A stretch of DNA of 64,000 bases from Cellulomonas sp. 73-92 (lineage in GTDB: Bacteria > Actinomycetota > Actinomycetes > Actinomycetales > Cellulomonadaceae), in the NCBI RefSeq assembly GCF_001898175.1, contig NZ_MKTH01000014.1, forward strand, positions 124,850 to 188,849, given 5' to 3'. The notes under the pieces were generated by a model. The model was not told where the DNA came from, did not search any database, and was given only the letters and a program-made list of their open reading frames with translations. Both the position numbers and the translations under genes were made by a program. The number at the start of each line of letters is the position of its first letter. Within the stretch, counting starts at the first letter, position 1. Positions 17,869 through 25,540 of this stretch are shown here, one piece after another.

Positions 17869-18786
17869 GTGCGCGACGCGGCGTGCGGCTCGGCGGCCCA
17901 GGTGACGCGGCGCGCCAGCATGCAGTCGTACCTGACCATCCGCGCGCTGGCGGACCCGGCGTACCGGCCCGACGCCTTCGCGCTGTACGCCTACTTCCGA
18001 TGGCTGGACGACGAGGTCGACGAGCACCTGGCGACGGCCGCCGAGTGCGCAGCGCTCGTCGCGCGCGAACGCCAGCTGCTCGAGGCCGCCGCCGGGGACA
18101 CGCCGCTGCCGGGGTTCGGCGCGTGCCGGCAGGAGCGGTTGCTCGTCGGGCTGCTGCGGTGCCCGGACGGCACGCCTCGGGGCGACGCCGCCGGGGCCAG
18201 GCTCGCCCTGGCGTCGATGCTCGACGTCATGGCGTTCGACGCGACGCGGCGTGGCCGGTCCGTCACCGCCGCCGAGCTCGACGACTACACGCACACGCTC
18301 GCGGTCGCGGTGACGGAGGCGCTGCACCACTGCATCGGGCATGGCACCGGTTCGCCGCACGACGCGTCGCGCTACGTCGCCGTCACCGGCGCGCACGTCG
18401 CCCACATGCTCCGCGACCTGCGCCGCGACGTCGTCGACGGCTACGTCAACGTGCCCGCCGAGATCCTGGCCGCCGGGGTGTCGCCGGACGAGCCCGACTC
18501 CGCCGCCTTCCGTGCCTGGGTGCGGGAACGGGTGGACCTGGCACGCGGCTGCTTCGGCGCGGGACGCGCCTACCTCGCGCGCCTGGACAGCGCCCGGTGC
18601 CGGCTCGCCGGGCACGCGTACATCGCGCGGTTCGAGTGGGTCCTGGACGCGATCGAGCGCGAGGGCTACCGCCTGCGGGAGCGGTACCCGGAACGCAGCA
18701 GCCTGCGCGGCGGGCTGGCGATCGGGTCCGCCGCGCTCCGGTCGGCGGCGGCGGCGCGCGACCTGCACCCGGTGGGTGGCCGATGA
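17869..18786 (+). CDS. crtB: Phytoene/squalene synthase
   Basis: 305 residues of the squalene/phytoene synthase family. It has both aspartate-rich Mg-diphosphate motifs: FRWLDDEVDEH (about residues 45-55) and MLRDLRRDVVDGYVNVP (about residues 180-196). It would condense two prenyl diphosphates (C15 or C20) head to head. The GTG at 17869 follows a GGGGAGG site; the frame is open further upstream but not family-like. The stop overlaps the crtI start (ATGA). No prenyl diphosphate synthase (crtE) is adjacent, so the chain length of the product cannot be told from context. Confidence 0.93.
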   Translation: MRDAACGSAAQVTRRASMQSYLTIRALADPAYRPDAFALYAYFRWLDDEVDEHLATAAECAALVARERQLLEAAAGDTPLPGFGACRQERLLVGLLRCPDGTPRGDAAGARLALASMLDVMAFDATRRGRSVTAAELDDYTHTLAVAVTEALHHCIGHGTGSPHDASRYVAVTGAHVAHMLRDLRRDVVDGYVNVPAEILAAGVSPDEPDSAAFRAWVRERVDLARGCFGAGRAYLARLDSARCRLAGHAYIARFEWVLDAIEREGYRLRERYPERSSLRGGLAIGSAALRSAAAARDLHPVGGR

Positions 18787-20309
18787 CCGGGCGCGCCGGG
18801 ACGTCCGTCGTGGTGGTCGGCGCCGGTGTCGGTGGGCTGTCGGCGGCGATCCACCTGGCGCGGCACGGCCTGTCGGTGACGGTCGTCGAGAAGAACGCCG
18901 AGCCGGGTGGGCGGGTCGGCTCGTTCTCCCGGGACGGTCACGTGTTCGCGACCGGGCCGACGCTGCTCGTCATGCCGCACCTGTACCGCACCGAGCTGGC
19001 GGCGCTCGGGGCCGACTTCGAGCGCGACCTCGAGCCGCGGCGGGTGGACCCGACGTACCACCTGGCGTTCGACGACGGCACGCGCCTCGACCTGACCTCG
19101 GACCTGACCACCTTGGCGGCGCAGGTCGAGGCCCTCGAGCGGGGCGCGACGGACGGCCTGCTGCGCTACCTCGCGGAAGGCCGCCGCCACTACGACCTCG
19201 CGATGCCCGGCCTCGTCGAGCGTGACTTCCGCTCGGCCCGGGAGTTCGTCACGCCGCGCACCCTGGCCCTGGCGCTGCGGCTGCGGGCGCTCCAGCCGCA
19301 CTACCGGCACATGGCGGAGTTCTTCGCGTCGCCGAGGCTCCGCGCGGCGTTCAGCTTCCAGGACGTCTACATGGGCCTGAGCCCGTTCCGCGCACCTGCC
19401 ACGTTCTCGCTCACCCCGTACTCGGAGCTCGCGCACGGGGTCTGGTACCCGCGCGGCGGCATGCGCCGCATCGTCGAGGTTCTGGTCGCCCTCGCCGAGG
19501 AGGCCGGCGTCCGGTTCGCGTACGACGAGCCCGTGGTTCGCATCGACCTCGAGGGGGAGCGCGCGAGCGGGCTCGTCCTCTCGGGGGGTCGCGCCCTGCG
19601 TGCCGACGCCGTGCTCGCGAACGCGGACCTGCCGTACGTCTACCGCCGGCTGCTGCCGGACCGGCGGGCGTCCTCGGCGCTGGCGCGCCGCCGCTCGTCG
19701 GGCTCCGCGATCTCGTTCTTCTGGGGACTCGACGCCACGTTTCCCCAGCTCGCGCCCCACACGCTGTTCCTGGCCGACGACTACCGCGACAACTTCGAGC
19801 GCATCGAGCGGAACCTGCCGTTGCCCGCCGCGCCGAGCCTCTACGTGCACGCCCCGGCGCGCCTGGACCCGACGGCGGCGCCCGCCGGGGGCGACACCGT
19901 CGTCGCGGTGGTCCCGACCGGCCACCTGACGTACGACGGCGACGACCCGCGCCGCGTGGCGGACCAGGGAGCGCAGTGGGCGACCGCCCGAGACGCCGCG
20001 CGCCGCGCCGTCCTCGACCGCTTGGGGCTCCTCGGCATCGCGGACCTCGAGCGTCACATCACGGTCGAGGCGACGGCGACGCCATTGGACTGGCGGGGCC
20101 GGTTCAACCTCGAGCGAGGTGCGACCCACGGACTGGCGCACACGCTCACCCAGCTGGCGTACCTGCGGCCCCACAACCGCCACGCCCGGTACCGCAACCT
20201 TTACTTCGCCGGGGCGTCCACGCACCCCGGCACCGGCGTGCCCACGGCGCTCGTCTCCGGCAGGCTCGCGGCCGCGCGCCTGGTCGACGACCGGACGGGT
20301 GCTGCCTAG
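18783..20309 (+). CDS. crtI: Phytoene desaturase (CrtI-type)
   Basis: 508 residues. The N-terminal FAD-binding Rossmann motif is VVVGAGVGGLSAAIHLARHGLSVTVVEKN, followed by PGGRVGSF. The C-terminal CrtI signature is NLYFAGASTHPGTGVPTALVSGRLAA. FSFQDVYMGLSPFRAPATFSLTPYSEL is typical of the substrate-channel region. It desaturates phytoene (or a C30 analogue) stepwise to a coloured carotene at the membrane. It is translationally coupled to crtB. No cyclase or hydroxylase gene follows in the window. Confidence 0.94.
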   Translation: MTGRAGTSVVVVGAGVGGLSAAIHLARHGLSVTVVEKNAEPGGRVGSFSRDGHVFATGPTLLVMPHLYRTELAALGADFERDLEPRRVDPTYHLAFDDGTRLDLTSDLTTLAAQVEALERGATDGLLRYLAEGRRHYDLAMPGLVERDFRSAREFVTPRTLALALRLRALQPHYRHMAEFFASPRLRAAFSFQDVYMGLSPFRAPATFSLTPYSELAHGVWYPRGGMRRIVEVLVALAEEAGVRFAYDEPVVRIDLEGERASGLVLSGGRALRADAVLANADLPYVYRRLLPDRRASSALARRRSSGSAISFFWGLDATFPQLAPHTLFLADDYRDNFERIERNLPLPAAPSLYVHAPARLDPTAAPAGGDTVVAVVPTGHLTYDGDDPRRVADQGAQWATARDAARRAVLDRLGLLGIADLERHITVEATATPLDWRGRFNLERGATHGLAHTLTQLAYLRPHNRHARYRNLYFAGASTHPGTGVPTALVSGRLAAARLVDDRTGAA

Positions 20310-20357
20310 CCGTGCCGCCCGCCCGGCGGCCGAGCCCGCCACTGGCATGATCGGCGC

Positions 20358-21218
20358 GTGCCCGGACTGGTCGTGATCTCCCCGCACCTCGACGACGCCG
20401 TGCTCTCCCTCGGCGCCTACGTCGCCGATGTGGTCCGTTCCGGCGAGCCGGTGGAGGTCTGGACCGCCTTCACCCGCGCGCCGGCGGCCGGGGCCGTGCC
20501 GCGCGGCCTGCGACGCTTCGCCGACTACCGTGCCCGCATCGCCGAGGACGGCCACGCCCTGGAGCTGCTGGGCGCGGGGGCCCGGCGGCTCGACCTGCCC
20601 GAGCGGGTGTGGCGCACGCCGCCCGCCCGCGGGCTCGGGGCGGCCTTCCGGACCCCCGTCGACGCGACGGGCTTCGAGCAGCTCGGACCGCTCGAGCACG
20701 CGGTCGCCGAGGCGCTCGCGCGCCCTGGGTCCCGGCTCCTCGCACCGCTCGGCATCGGTCACCACGCCGACCACCTGGAGGTCGCGGTGGCCGCGCTGAA
20801 CGTGGCGCTGCGACTGGGTGCCACGGATCGGGTCGGCTTCTACGAGGACTTCTACGCGCTGGGCAACGGCGCCCGGCGCCGGCACCCGGTGTCGCGGGAC
20901 GACGCCGGGCCGCTGTGGCGCCGGGTCCGGGACGCCCCCGGCTGGGCGGGGCCGCTCGAGGGCATCGTGCTCGGCGTGACGCCGCTGGTCGCGTCGGGGC
21001 CGTCGCTGAGCACGTACGTGCCGGCATCGTCGGCCCTGGCCTGGCGGCCGACGCCCCATCCGGTCGAGCCTTGGGCGCAGGAGCAGCAGCTGGCGGCCGT
21101 CGCGCAGTACCGCAGCCAGACGCCCGCGCTCGGCGGGATGCGCCAGCTGGCGAGGATCGTGCGCCGCGCGCACCGGGTGCGCGGCGGGGACCTCATCTGG
21201 TCGGTGCGCCCCTGCTGA
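20358..21218 (+). CDS. PIG-L/LmbE-family N-acetylglucosamine deacetylase-like protein
   Basis: 286 residues. The Zn site of the family is visible as ISPHLDDAVLSLGAYV (residues 7-22: His, Asp, Asp) and GIGHHADHLEVAVAAL (the later His residues), with the mid-domain R..ED..A...LG pattern (RARIAEDGHALELLGAG). Members deacetylate GlcNAc-containing metabolites (mycothiol, PI-glycans, antibiotics). The neighbouring glycosyltransferase fits an exopolysaccharide or glycolipid role, but the substrate is unknown. The GTG at 20358 is 6 nt after CATGAT and may be leaderless. Its 3' end overlaps the convergent glycosyltransferase by 26 bp. Confidence 0.85.
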   Translation: MPGLVVISPHLDDAVLSLGAYVADVVRSGEPVEVWTAFTRAPAAGAVPRGLRRFADYRARIAEDGHALELLGAGARRLDLPERVWRTPPARGLGAAFRTPVDATGFEQLGPLEHAVAEALARPGSRLLAPLGIGHHADHLEVAVAALNVALRLGATDRVGFYEDFYALGNGARRRHPVSRDDAGPLWRRVRDAPGWAGPLEGIVLGVTPLVASGPSLSTYVPASSALAWRPTPHPVEPWAQEQQLAAVAQYRSQTPALGGMRQLARIVRRAHRVRGGDLIWSVRPC

Positions 21219-22530
21219 TCCGGTCACCGAGCACCACCGTGCCCGGGTCCGGCACGTGTCCCGCGCCGCCGCCCCGCGTGCTCGAGGGCCGGCGGTCGTC
21301 CGACGCCGCGGACGCCGCTCGGCGGATGACGGTGGCGAGCCGGGCGGACTGGACGCCCTCGCCGAGCTGCTCCGCACGGTGGCGCGCCGCGGTGCCGAGC
21401 CGCTCCCGGAGCGCGGGATCGCGCAGGTCGGCGAGGGCCTTGGCGTAGCGCGCGGGGTCCGGCGGGACGACGATCGCGGACACGCCGTCCTCGACGACCC
21501 CGTTCACGGTGTCCGACACCAGGAGCGCCAGGCGCTCGTGCGCGGCCTCGTTGAGCACGTAGGCCTGCGTGTCCACCACCGACGGGAAGGCGAACACGTC
21601 GGCGCTGGCGTAGATCCCGCCGAGCTGCCGCCGCGGGTACGGCCCGATGACCGTCAACCGGTCCGCGACACCGAGCCGGGTCGCCTCGGTCACGAGCCGC
21701 TCGCGGAGCGGTCCCTCGCCGACGAGCGCCAGCTGCGCATCCACCCCGGCGTCCACGGCCATCCGCAACGCGTGGAGCAGGAGCCGGAGGTTCTTCTCCG
21801 GGGCGAACCGCCCGACGTACAGCACGCGCAGCGCGCCCTCGCGCCAGACCAGCTCGGCGGGCACGGGCGCGGGCGGCAGGCGGTCGATGCCCGTCGGGAG
21901 GACCGTCACGGGGACGTCCGGGCAGACGATGCCGTAGGTCGGCAGGCCCTTCGAGGACAGGAGGACGACCTCGCGGGCACTCGCGTACACGGCCGCGGTG
22001 GTGCGCTCCACCAGCCGGCCGGGCAGGCCGACGTCCTCCCGACGACCGAGCGGCGGGCGCCGCAGGAACGCCGCGCGCGCGCGTCGCGAGGTCGCCATGA
22101 GCAAGAGCGGCTTCACGCCGCTCGACCCCACGGCCCGGAAGGCGCTGTAGTAGGCCGTCGCCCCGGTCGTGTCGGTGGAGACCACCATCACCAGCGGGAT
22201 GGAGTAGACGGCCGAGAGGATGATCCCGAGCATCCCGACACGCCCGAGGGTCGAGACCACGATCGCGTCCGGTCGCTCGCGGCGGGCGCGAAGCACCTCG
22301 GCCAGGACCGAGTACCGGGCGTGGTGATCGCCGGGGTACCCGACGTCACGGATCGACCGGAACGTCACACCCGCCGGCTCCCGGCGGCGACCGGCCTCCC
22401 CGCCGTCGGGTGCGAACGTCCGCGGGTCCAGACCGAGGAGCTCGAGCTCGCGCTGCCACGACTCGACCATGTAGGAGGGGCCGGCAGCGTGCCCGAGCGG
22501 CAGGTCGACGAAGATCCACACGCTGAGCAC
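21193..22530 (-). CDS. GT4-family glycosyltransferase (group 1)
   Basis: 445 residues with the GT-B fold. The N-terminal half (WIFVDLPLGHAAGPSYMVESW) resembles acceptor-binding domains. The C-terminal nucleotide-sugar domain shows LRVLYVGRFAPEKNLRLLLHAL, LALVGEGPLRERL, VIGPYPRRQLGGIYASADVFAFPSV and the EAAHER equivalent of the EX7E motif. A hydrophobic segment around ILSAVYSIPLVMVVS suggests membrane contact. The GTG at 22530 is chosen; the frame is open to 22692 but the added residues look like noise. Donor and acceptor are unknown. Confidence 0.85.
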   Translation of the reverse strand: MLSVWIFVDLPLGHAAGPSYMVESWQRELELLGLDPRTFAPDGGEAGRRREPAGVTFRSIRDVGYPGDHHARYSVLAEVLRARRERPDAIVVSTLGRVGMLGIILSAVYSIPLVMVVSTDTTGATAYYSAFRAVGSSGVKPLLLMATSRRARAAFLRRPPLGRREDVGLPGRLVERTTAAVYASAREVVLLSSKGLPTYGIVCPDVPVTVLPTGIDRLPPAPVPAELVWREGALRVLYVGRFAPEKNLRLLLHALRMAVDAGVDAQLALVGEGPLRERLVTEATRLGVADRLTVIGPYPRRQLGGIYASADVFAFPSVVDTQAYVLNEAAHERLALLVSDTVNGVVEDGVSAIVVPPDPARYAKALADLRDPALRERLGTAARHRAEQLGEGVQSARLATVIRRAASAASDDRRPSSTRGGGAGHVPDPGTVVLGDRISRGAPTR

Positions 22531-22725
22531 TACCCGTGTCCCCTTCGTCGTCCCGCCGATGTGCGAACAGATCGTCTCAGGTCCGGCGACCCTCGCGGGG
22601 CGAAGTCCGCCGCCTGCCGGGCGTGTCGGACGGTTCGGGGCCGCGAGGCGCTCGCTCAGGCGGCGCAGCGCCCGGCTCTTGGTGGTCGGCACGGCTCGAC
22701 GGGCCTCTTCCGTGTCTACCCCGGA

Positions 22726-23286
22726 TCAGTGCCCGACGGTGCCCACGTAGTGCGCCAGATGGTTGAGCGAGATGACCGGACCGGTGACGAGGACCGCCAG
22801 CGCCACGACGAGCGCGGCGCTCGCCATCACCCAGGCGGTCGTCGTGAGGACGGGGGCACCCCGGAACGTCGCGTTCTCGTAGTCGCGCCACGCCCGGACG
22901 CCGAGGAAGACGGCTGCTGCCACGCCGACGTACCAGATCGTGTCCGCACCGTGCATCGCGATGCCGATCGCACCGGCGACGAGGAGGACTGCGAGAGCGC
23001 CGCCGAAGAGCGTGAAGCCCCGGCGACGCAGCCTGAGCGCGTCGTCGAGCCGGTTGCGCCGGTAGGCGGCGCCCTCGGTCACATGGTCGGCGAGGTTGAG
23101 GGACTGCCCGATCCGCACGGTGGGGAGGCTGCCGAACGTCGAGGGCGGTGCCGTGGCGGCAGCAGGGACCGACACCGTCGGGACGGTCGGTCGCGTGTGC
23201 TCGGTCCAGGTCGAGCCGTCGAACCATCGATCCAGGCCCGGCGTCGCGTCGTCGTGGTACCAGCCTGCAGCGGGGAGCGTGCCCAT
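22726..23286 (-). CDS. DUF2510-domain membrane protein
   Basis: 186 residues. A DUF2510 motif occupies about residues 5-30 (PAAGWYHDDATPGLDRWFDGSTWTEHT), the short W-rich module found at the N-terminus of many actinobacterial membrane proteins. A linker follows, then three or four hydrophobic segments between about residues 95 and 180. The function is unknown; the DUF2510 part is presumed cytoplasmic. The ATG at 23286 has no obvious ribosome site. Upstream is the terminator of the tRNA cluster. Confidence 0.8.
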   Translation of the reverse strand: MGTLPAAGWYHDDATPGLDRWFDGSTWTEHTRPTVPTVSVPAAATAPPSTFGSLPTVRIGQSLNLADHVTEGAAYRRNRLDDALRLRRRGFTLFGGALAVLLVAGAIGIAMHGADTIWYVGVAAAVFLGVRAWRDYENATFRGAPVLTTTAWVMASAALVVALAVLVTGPVISLNHLAHYVGTVGH

Positions 23287-23382
23287 GGACCGAGTTTCGC
23301 AGCACGATCTTCGTCGCGCCGGACGTTTCGCCACGGATCTGGCCCAGAACGCGTAGCCGTACCTCTTCGCCACGACATGCGG

Positions 23383-23414
23383 AAGGCCGCCTCGGATCTC
23401 TCCGAGACGGCCTT
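23383..23414 (-). terminator. Stem-loop downstream of the tRNA cluster
   Basis: AAGGCCGTCTCGGA on the minus strand pairs with TCCGAGGCGGCCTT, 14 bp per arm with two mismatches or wobbles and a 4-nt loop. It lies 20 bp past tRNA-Val in the direction of transcription and is the likely transcript end. No long U-run follows, as is usual in such GC-rich genomes. Confidence 0.75.
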
Positions 23415-23433
23415 CGACCTGCGGTGATGCTGG

Positions 23434-23505
23434 TGGGCGATACTGGGATCGAACCAGTGACCTCTTCCGTGTCAGGGAAGCGCGCTCCCGCTGCGCCAAT
23501 CGCCC
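23434..23505 (-). tRNA. tRNA-Val (anticodon GAC)
   Basis: A 72-nt cloverleaf. The acceptor stem is GGGCGAT/ATCGCCC, the anticodon loop CTGACAC is closed by CTTCC/GGAAG, and the T-loop is GGTTCGATC. The discriminator is A, and CCA is encoded at 23431-23433. It is the last of three tRNAs read from the minus strand. Confidence 0.97.
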
Positions 23506-23523
23506 GTTCCTGGTGGAGCTCCG

Positions 23524-23594
23524 AGGTGGAGACGGGATTCGAACCCGTGTATACGGCTTTGCAGGCCGCTGCCTCGCCTCTCGGCCACTCCACC
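23524..23594 (-). tRNA. tRNA-Cys (anticodon GCA)
   Basis: A 71-nt cloverleaf. The acceptor stem is GGTGGAG/CTCCACC, the anticodon loop is CTGCAAA, and the T-loop is GGTTCGAATCC. The discriminator base is U, as required for cysteinyl-tRNA synthetase. CCA is not encoded. Confidence 0.97.
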
Positions 23595-23640
23595 CTGAGA
23601 CGGCGTTCCTCAACGGCTGAGCCGTGGTGGATAGCCTCCG

Positions 23641-23712
23641 AGCGGACGACGGGATTCGAACCCGCGACCCTCACCTTGGCAAGGTGATGCTCTACCCCTG
23701 AGCCACGTCCGC
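23641..23712 (-). tRNA. tRNA-Gly (anticodon GCC)
   Basis: A 72-nt cloverleaf. The acceptor stem is GCGGACG/CGTCCGC, the anticodon loop TTGCCAA is closed by TCACC/GGTGA, and the discriminator is U. CCA is not encoded. It is the first tRNA of the Gly-Cys-Val cluster common in actinobacteria. Confidence 0.97.
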
Positions 23713-23854
23713 ACGCCATGTCTGCCCTTCCGGGCGTCCCTGGTGCGTCGAAGACTCTAGCCGACGGCGGCGACGTGAGTCCAACCGGCCTGGTCACCAG
23801 GCGGTCGTGCGTCACACGGGGCGTCACGGCGGGGGCGGTGGGCGGCGCCGCCGG

Positions 23855-23860
23855 TAGCCT
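23855..23860 (+). promoter_or_regulatory. -10 element of an apparently leaderless SDR gene
   Basis: TAGCCT lies 6 nt before the ATG at 23867, and there is no Shine-Dalgarno site. This is the usual arrangement of leaderless actinobacterial genes. Confidence 0.5.
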
Positions 23861-23866
23861 CGCGCC

Positions 23867-24631
23867 ATGGAAGAGGTCGACTTCGGCATCGCGGGCCAGG
23901 TGGCGCTCGTGACGGGCGCGTCGCGGGGGATCGGGCGCGACCTGGTGCTCGCGCTGGCCGCCGCCGGCGCGGTGGTCGGGGCCGCGGCGCGCACGACGAG
24001 CGACCTCGACCACCTGGTGGCCGAGGTGGCCGCGGGCGGTGGGACGGCCTTCACCGTCGCCATGGACGTGGCGGACGTCGCGTCCGTGCGACGAGCCGTG
24101 GCCGAGGTCGAGGCCGTCCACGGGCGCATCGACATCCTCGTGAACGACGCCGGCCTCGGGTTCAACCACGACGCCCTGGACGTCACCGAGGACGACTGGG
24201 ACCAGATGATGGCCGTGAACGCGCGCGGCCTCTTCTTCGTCACGCAGGCCGTCGCCGCCGGCATGGTGGCTCGCCGGTACGGGAGGGTCGTGCACATCAG
24301 CTCGCAGGCGGGCCTCGTCGGGATCCCGCGCCACGCGGTCTACGCGGCGAGCAAGGGAGCCGTCACCATGCTCACCAAGGTGCTCGCGCTCGAGTGGGCC
24401 CCGTTCGGTGTCACCGTCAACGCCGTCGCGCCGACCTTCGTCCGCACGCCGGGGACGGCGGCGCGCCTCGACGACCCGGCGTTCGCCGCCGACGTCGTCT
24501 CCCGGATCCCGGTAGGCCACGTGGGCACGACGACCGACGTCGCGGCCGCGGTGCGCTACCTCGCCTCGCCGGCCGCGGGCCTCGTCACGGGGACCGTGCT
24601 GGTGGTCGACGGCGGCTGGACCGCGCAGTAG
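23867..24631 (+). CDS. Short-chain dehydrogenase/reductase (SDR, Rossmann)
   Basis: 254 residues, a classical SDR. The cofactor motif is TGASRGIGRD (residues about 18-27), the NNAG equivalent is NDAG, the catalytic Ser is in VHISSQAG, and YAASK carries the catalytic Tyr and Lys. VDGGW is at the C-terminal end. RTTSD after the second strand suggests NADPH preference. It resembles the 3-oxoacyl-ACP reductase/gluconate 5-dehydrogenase branch. It stands alone, so its substrate is not indicated by context. Confidence 0.9.
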   Translation: MEEVDFGIAGQVALVTGASRGIGRDLVLALAAAGAVVGAAARTTSDLDHLVAEVAAGGGTAFTVAMDVADVASVRRAVAEVEAVHGRIDILVNDAGLGFNHDALDVTEDDWDQMMAVNARGLFFVTQAVAAGMVARRYGRVVHISSQAGLVGIPRHAVYAASKGAVTMLTKVLALEWAPFGVTVNAVAPTFVRTPGTAARLDDPAFAADVVSRIPVGHVGTTTDVAAAVRYLASPAAGLVTGTVLVVDGGWTAQ

Positions 24632-24696
24632 GGGACCGACGACTCGGTCGTCGTCGCTCGTCGTGCCCGGACGCGGAACGTGCCCGGACGTGGAAA

Positions 24697-24727
24697 AGGC
24701 CGGAAACCCCTGAGGGGGCGCCGGCCT
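24697..24727. terminator. Bidirectional terminator between SDR and SsgA-like gene
   Basis: GGCCGG and CCGGCC arms enclose an inner ACCCCTGAGGGG hairpin. AAAA just left of it gives a short U-run for transcripts arriving from the minus-strand ssgB-like gene. It sits between two convergent stops. Confidence 0.7.
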
Positions 24728-24742
24728 CGGGCGACGATCGTG

Positions 24743-25171
24743 TCAGGCGGTGAGCAGCGTCGCGATGAGCGCGCTGATCTCGCCCTCCATGCGCTCGCTC
24801 TCGCCACCCAGCGGCACGAGCGACTCGGTCGCGGCGAGGAAGCGGACGACCGGCTCGGTCGGGGCCGCCAGCAGGGCGCTGCCCTCGATGCCGGACAGCG
24901 AGATGAGCAGGTAGTCGGGGTCCTCGTCACGCCACACCTGCACGTCACCGGCGCCCGCCGGCTCGTCGGCCGTGGCGTGGATGCCCTGGTCGAGGAGCTC
25001 GCGCCCGATCAGCCAGGTGGAGGTCGACTGCGCGCCCCGGAACACCGCGCGCACGGTGTAGGGATCGCCGGTCCGGAAGCCGAGGTCGGTGGTGACCGGC
25101 AGGACGCTCGCGTCGGCGCCGATGAGCTGCATGGCGACGACTTCGAGGACGTCGAACGACGAGCTCGTCAC
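24743..25171 (-). CDS. SsgA-like sporulation/cell division protein
   Basis: 142 residues with the SsgA/SsgB pattern along its length: GDPYTVRAVFRG (family DPYAV...F), STWLIGRELLDQGIHA (family W.FARDLL..G), GAGDVQVW, then a hydrophobic core SGIEGSALLAAPTEPVVRFLAAT ending in LVPLGGESE. In Streptomyces these proteins direct septum placement (SsgB recruits FtsZ). Non-sporulating relatives such as Cellulomonas-type bacteria often keep a single copy, probably acting in cell shape or division. The GTG at 25171 follows GGGAGGG closely. The gene stands alone between the terminator and tRNA-Val(CAC). Confidence 0.85.
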   Translation of the reverse strand: MTSSSFDVLEVVAMQLIGADASVLPVTTDLGFRTGDPYTVRAVFRGAQSTSTWLIGRELLDQGIHATADEPAGAGDVQVWRDEDPDYLLISLSGIEGSALLAAPTEPVVRFLAATESLVPLGGESERMEGEISALIATLLTA

Positions 25172-25386
25172 CGGCCCTCCCTCTCTTCACGCGAACTCGG
25201 ACCATTCATGCTGACAAGTACATCGGCTCCGGAGCGGTCTGACTCGATCCCTTGACCCGTGAAGATTCGGTGGAACAGGCAGTAGCACCCATCCCCACAG
25301 GCAGAAGCCTGTCGCCTGTCCGGCTTGTCGTCCAGTGTCCGGTTCGGAGTTCACCCCGGAGTGTGGATACGATCTGTCGTCATCGC

Positions 25387-25458
25387 GGGCGATTGGCTCA
25401 GTGGTAGAGCGCCTCGTTCACACCGAGGAGGTCACTGGTTCGAACCCAGTATCGCCCA
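25387..25458 (+). tRNA. tRNA-Val (anticodon CAC)
   Basis: A 72-nt cloverleaf. The acceptor stem is GGGCGAT/ATCGCCC, the D-arm is TGGCTCAGTGGTAGAGC, the anticodon loop TTCACAC is closed by CCTCG/CGAGG, and the T-loop is GGTTCGAACCC. The discriminator is A; CCA is not encoded. It reads the GUG codon and complements the GAC isoacceptor 2 kb away on the other strand. Confidence 0.97.
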
Positions 25459-25464
25459 CCCGAC

Positions 25465-25506
25465 GCGAGGGCCCCCGAGCCGGCACTGCCGGTCGGGGGT
25501 CCTCGC
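25465..25506 (+). terminator. Strong GC-rich stem-loop after tRNA-Val(CAC)
   Basis: Arms of about 18 bp run from GCGAGG(G)CCCCCGA inward to GCCGGC and match the right half ending GGGGGTCCTCGC. It begins 6 bp past the tRNA and ends before the WS/DGAT stop. It probably terminates in both directions. Confidence 0.8.
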
Positions 25507-25540
25507 GCTGTCGGTGGCGCACCGGCGCGCCCGGGCTCGG

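Noticed and set aside
17076-20309. A 1077-codon open frame spanning usp, crtB and crtI
   Set aside because: Only the part from 18783 (crtI) looks like protein. The rest is Arg/Gly/Ala-rich shadow of crtB and of the opposite-strand usp gene, a normal effect of GC-rich DNA.
21193-22692. Longer glycosyltransferase starting at 22692
   Set aside because: The extra 54 residues are Arg/Pro-rich and unlike GT4 N-termini, and the first beta strand begins at the GTG at 22530.
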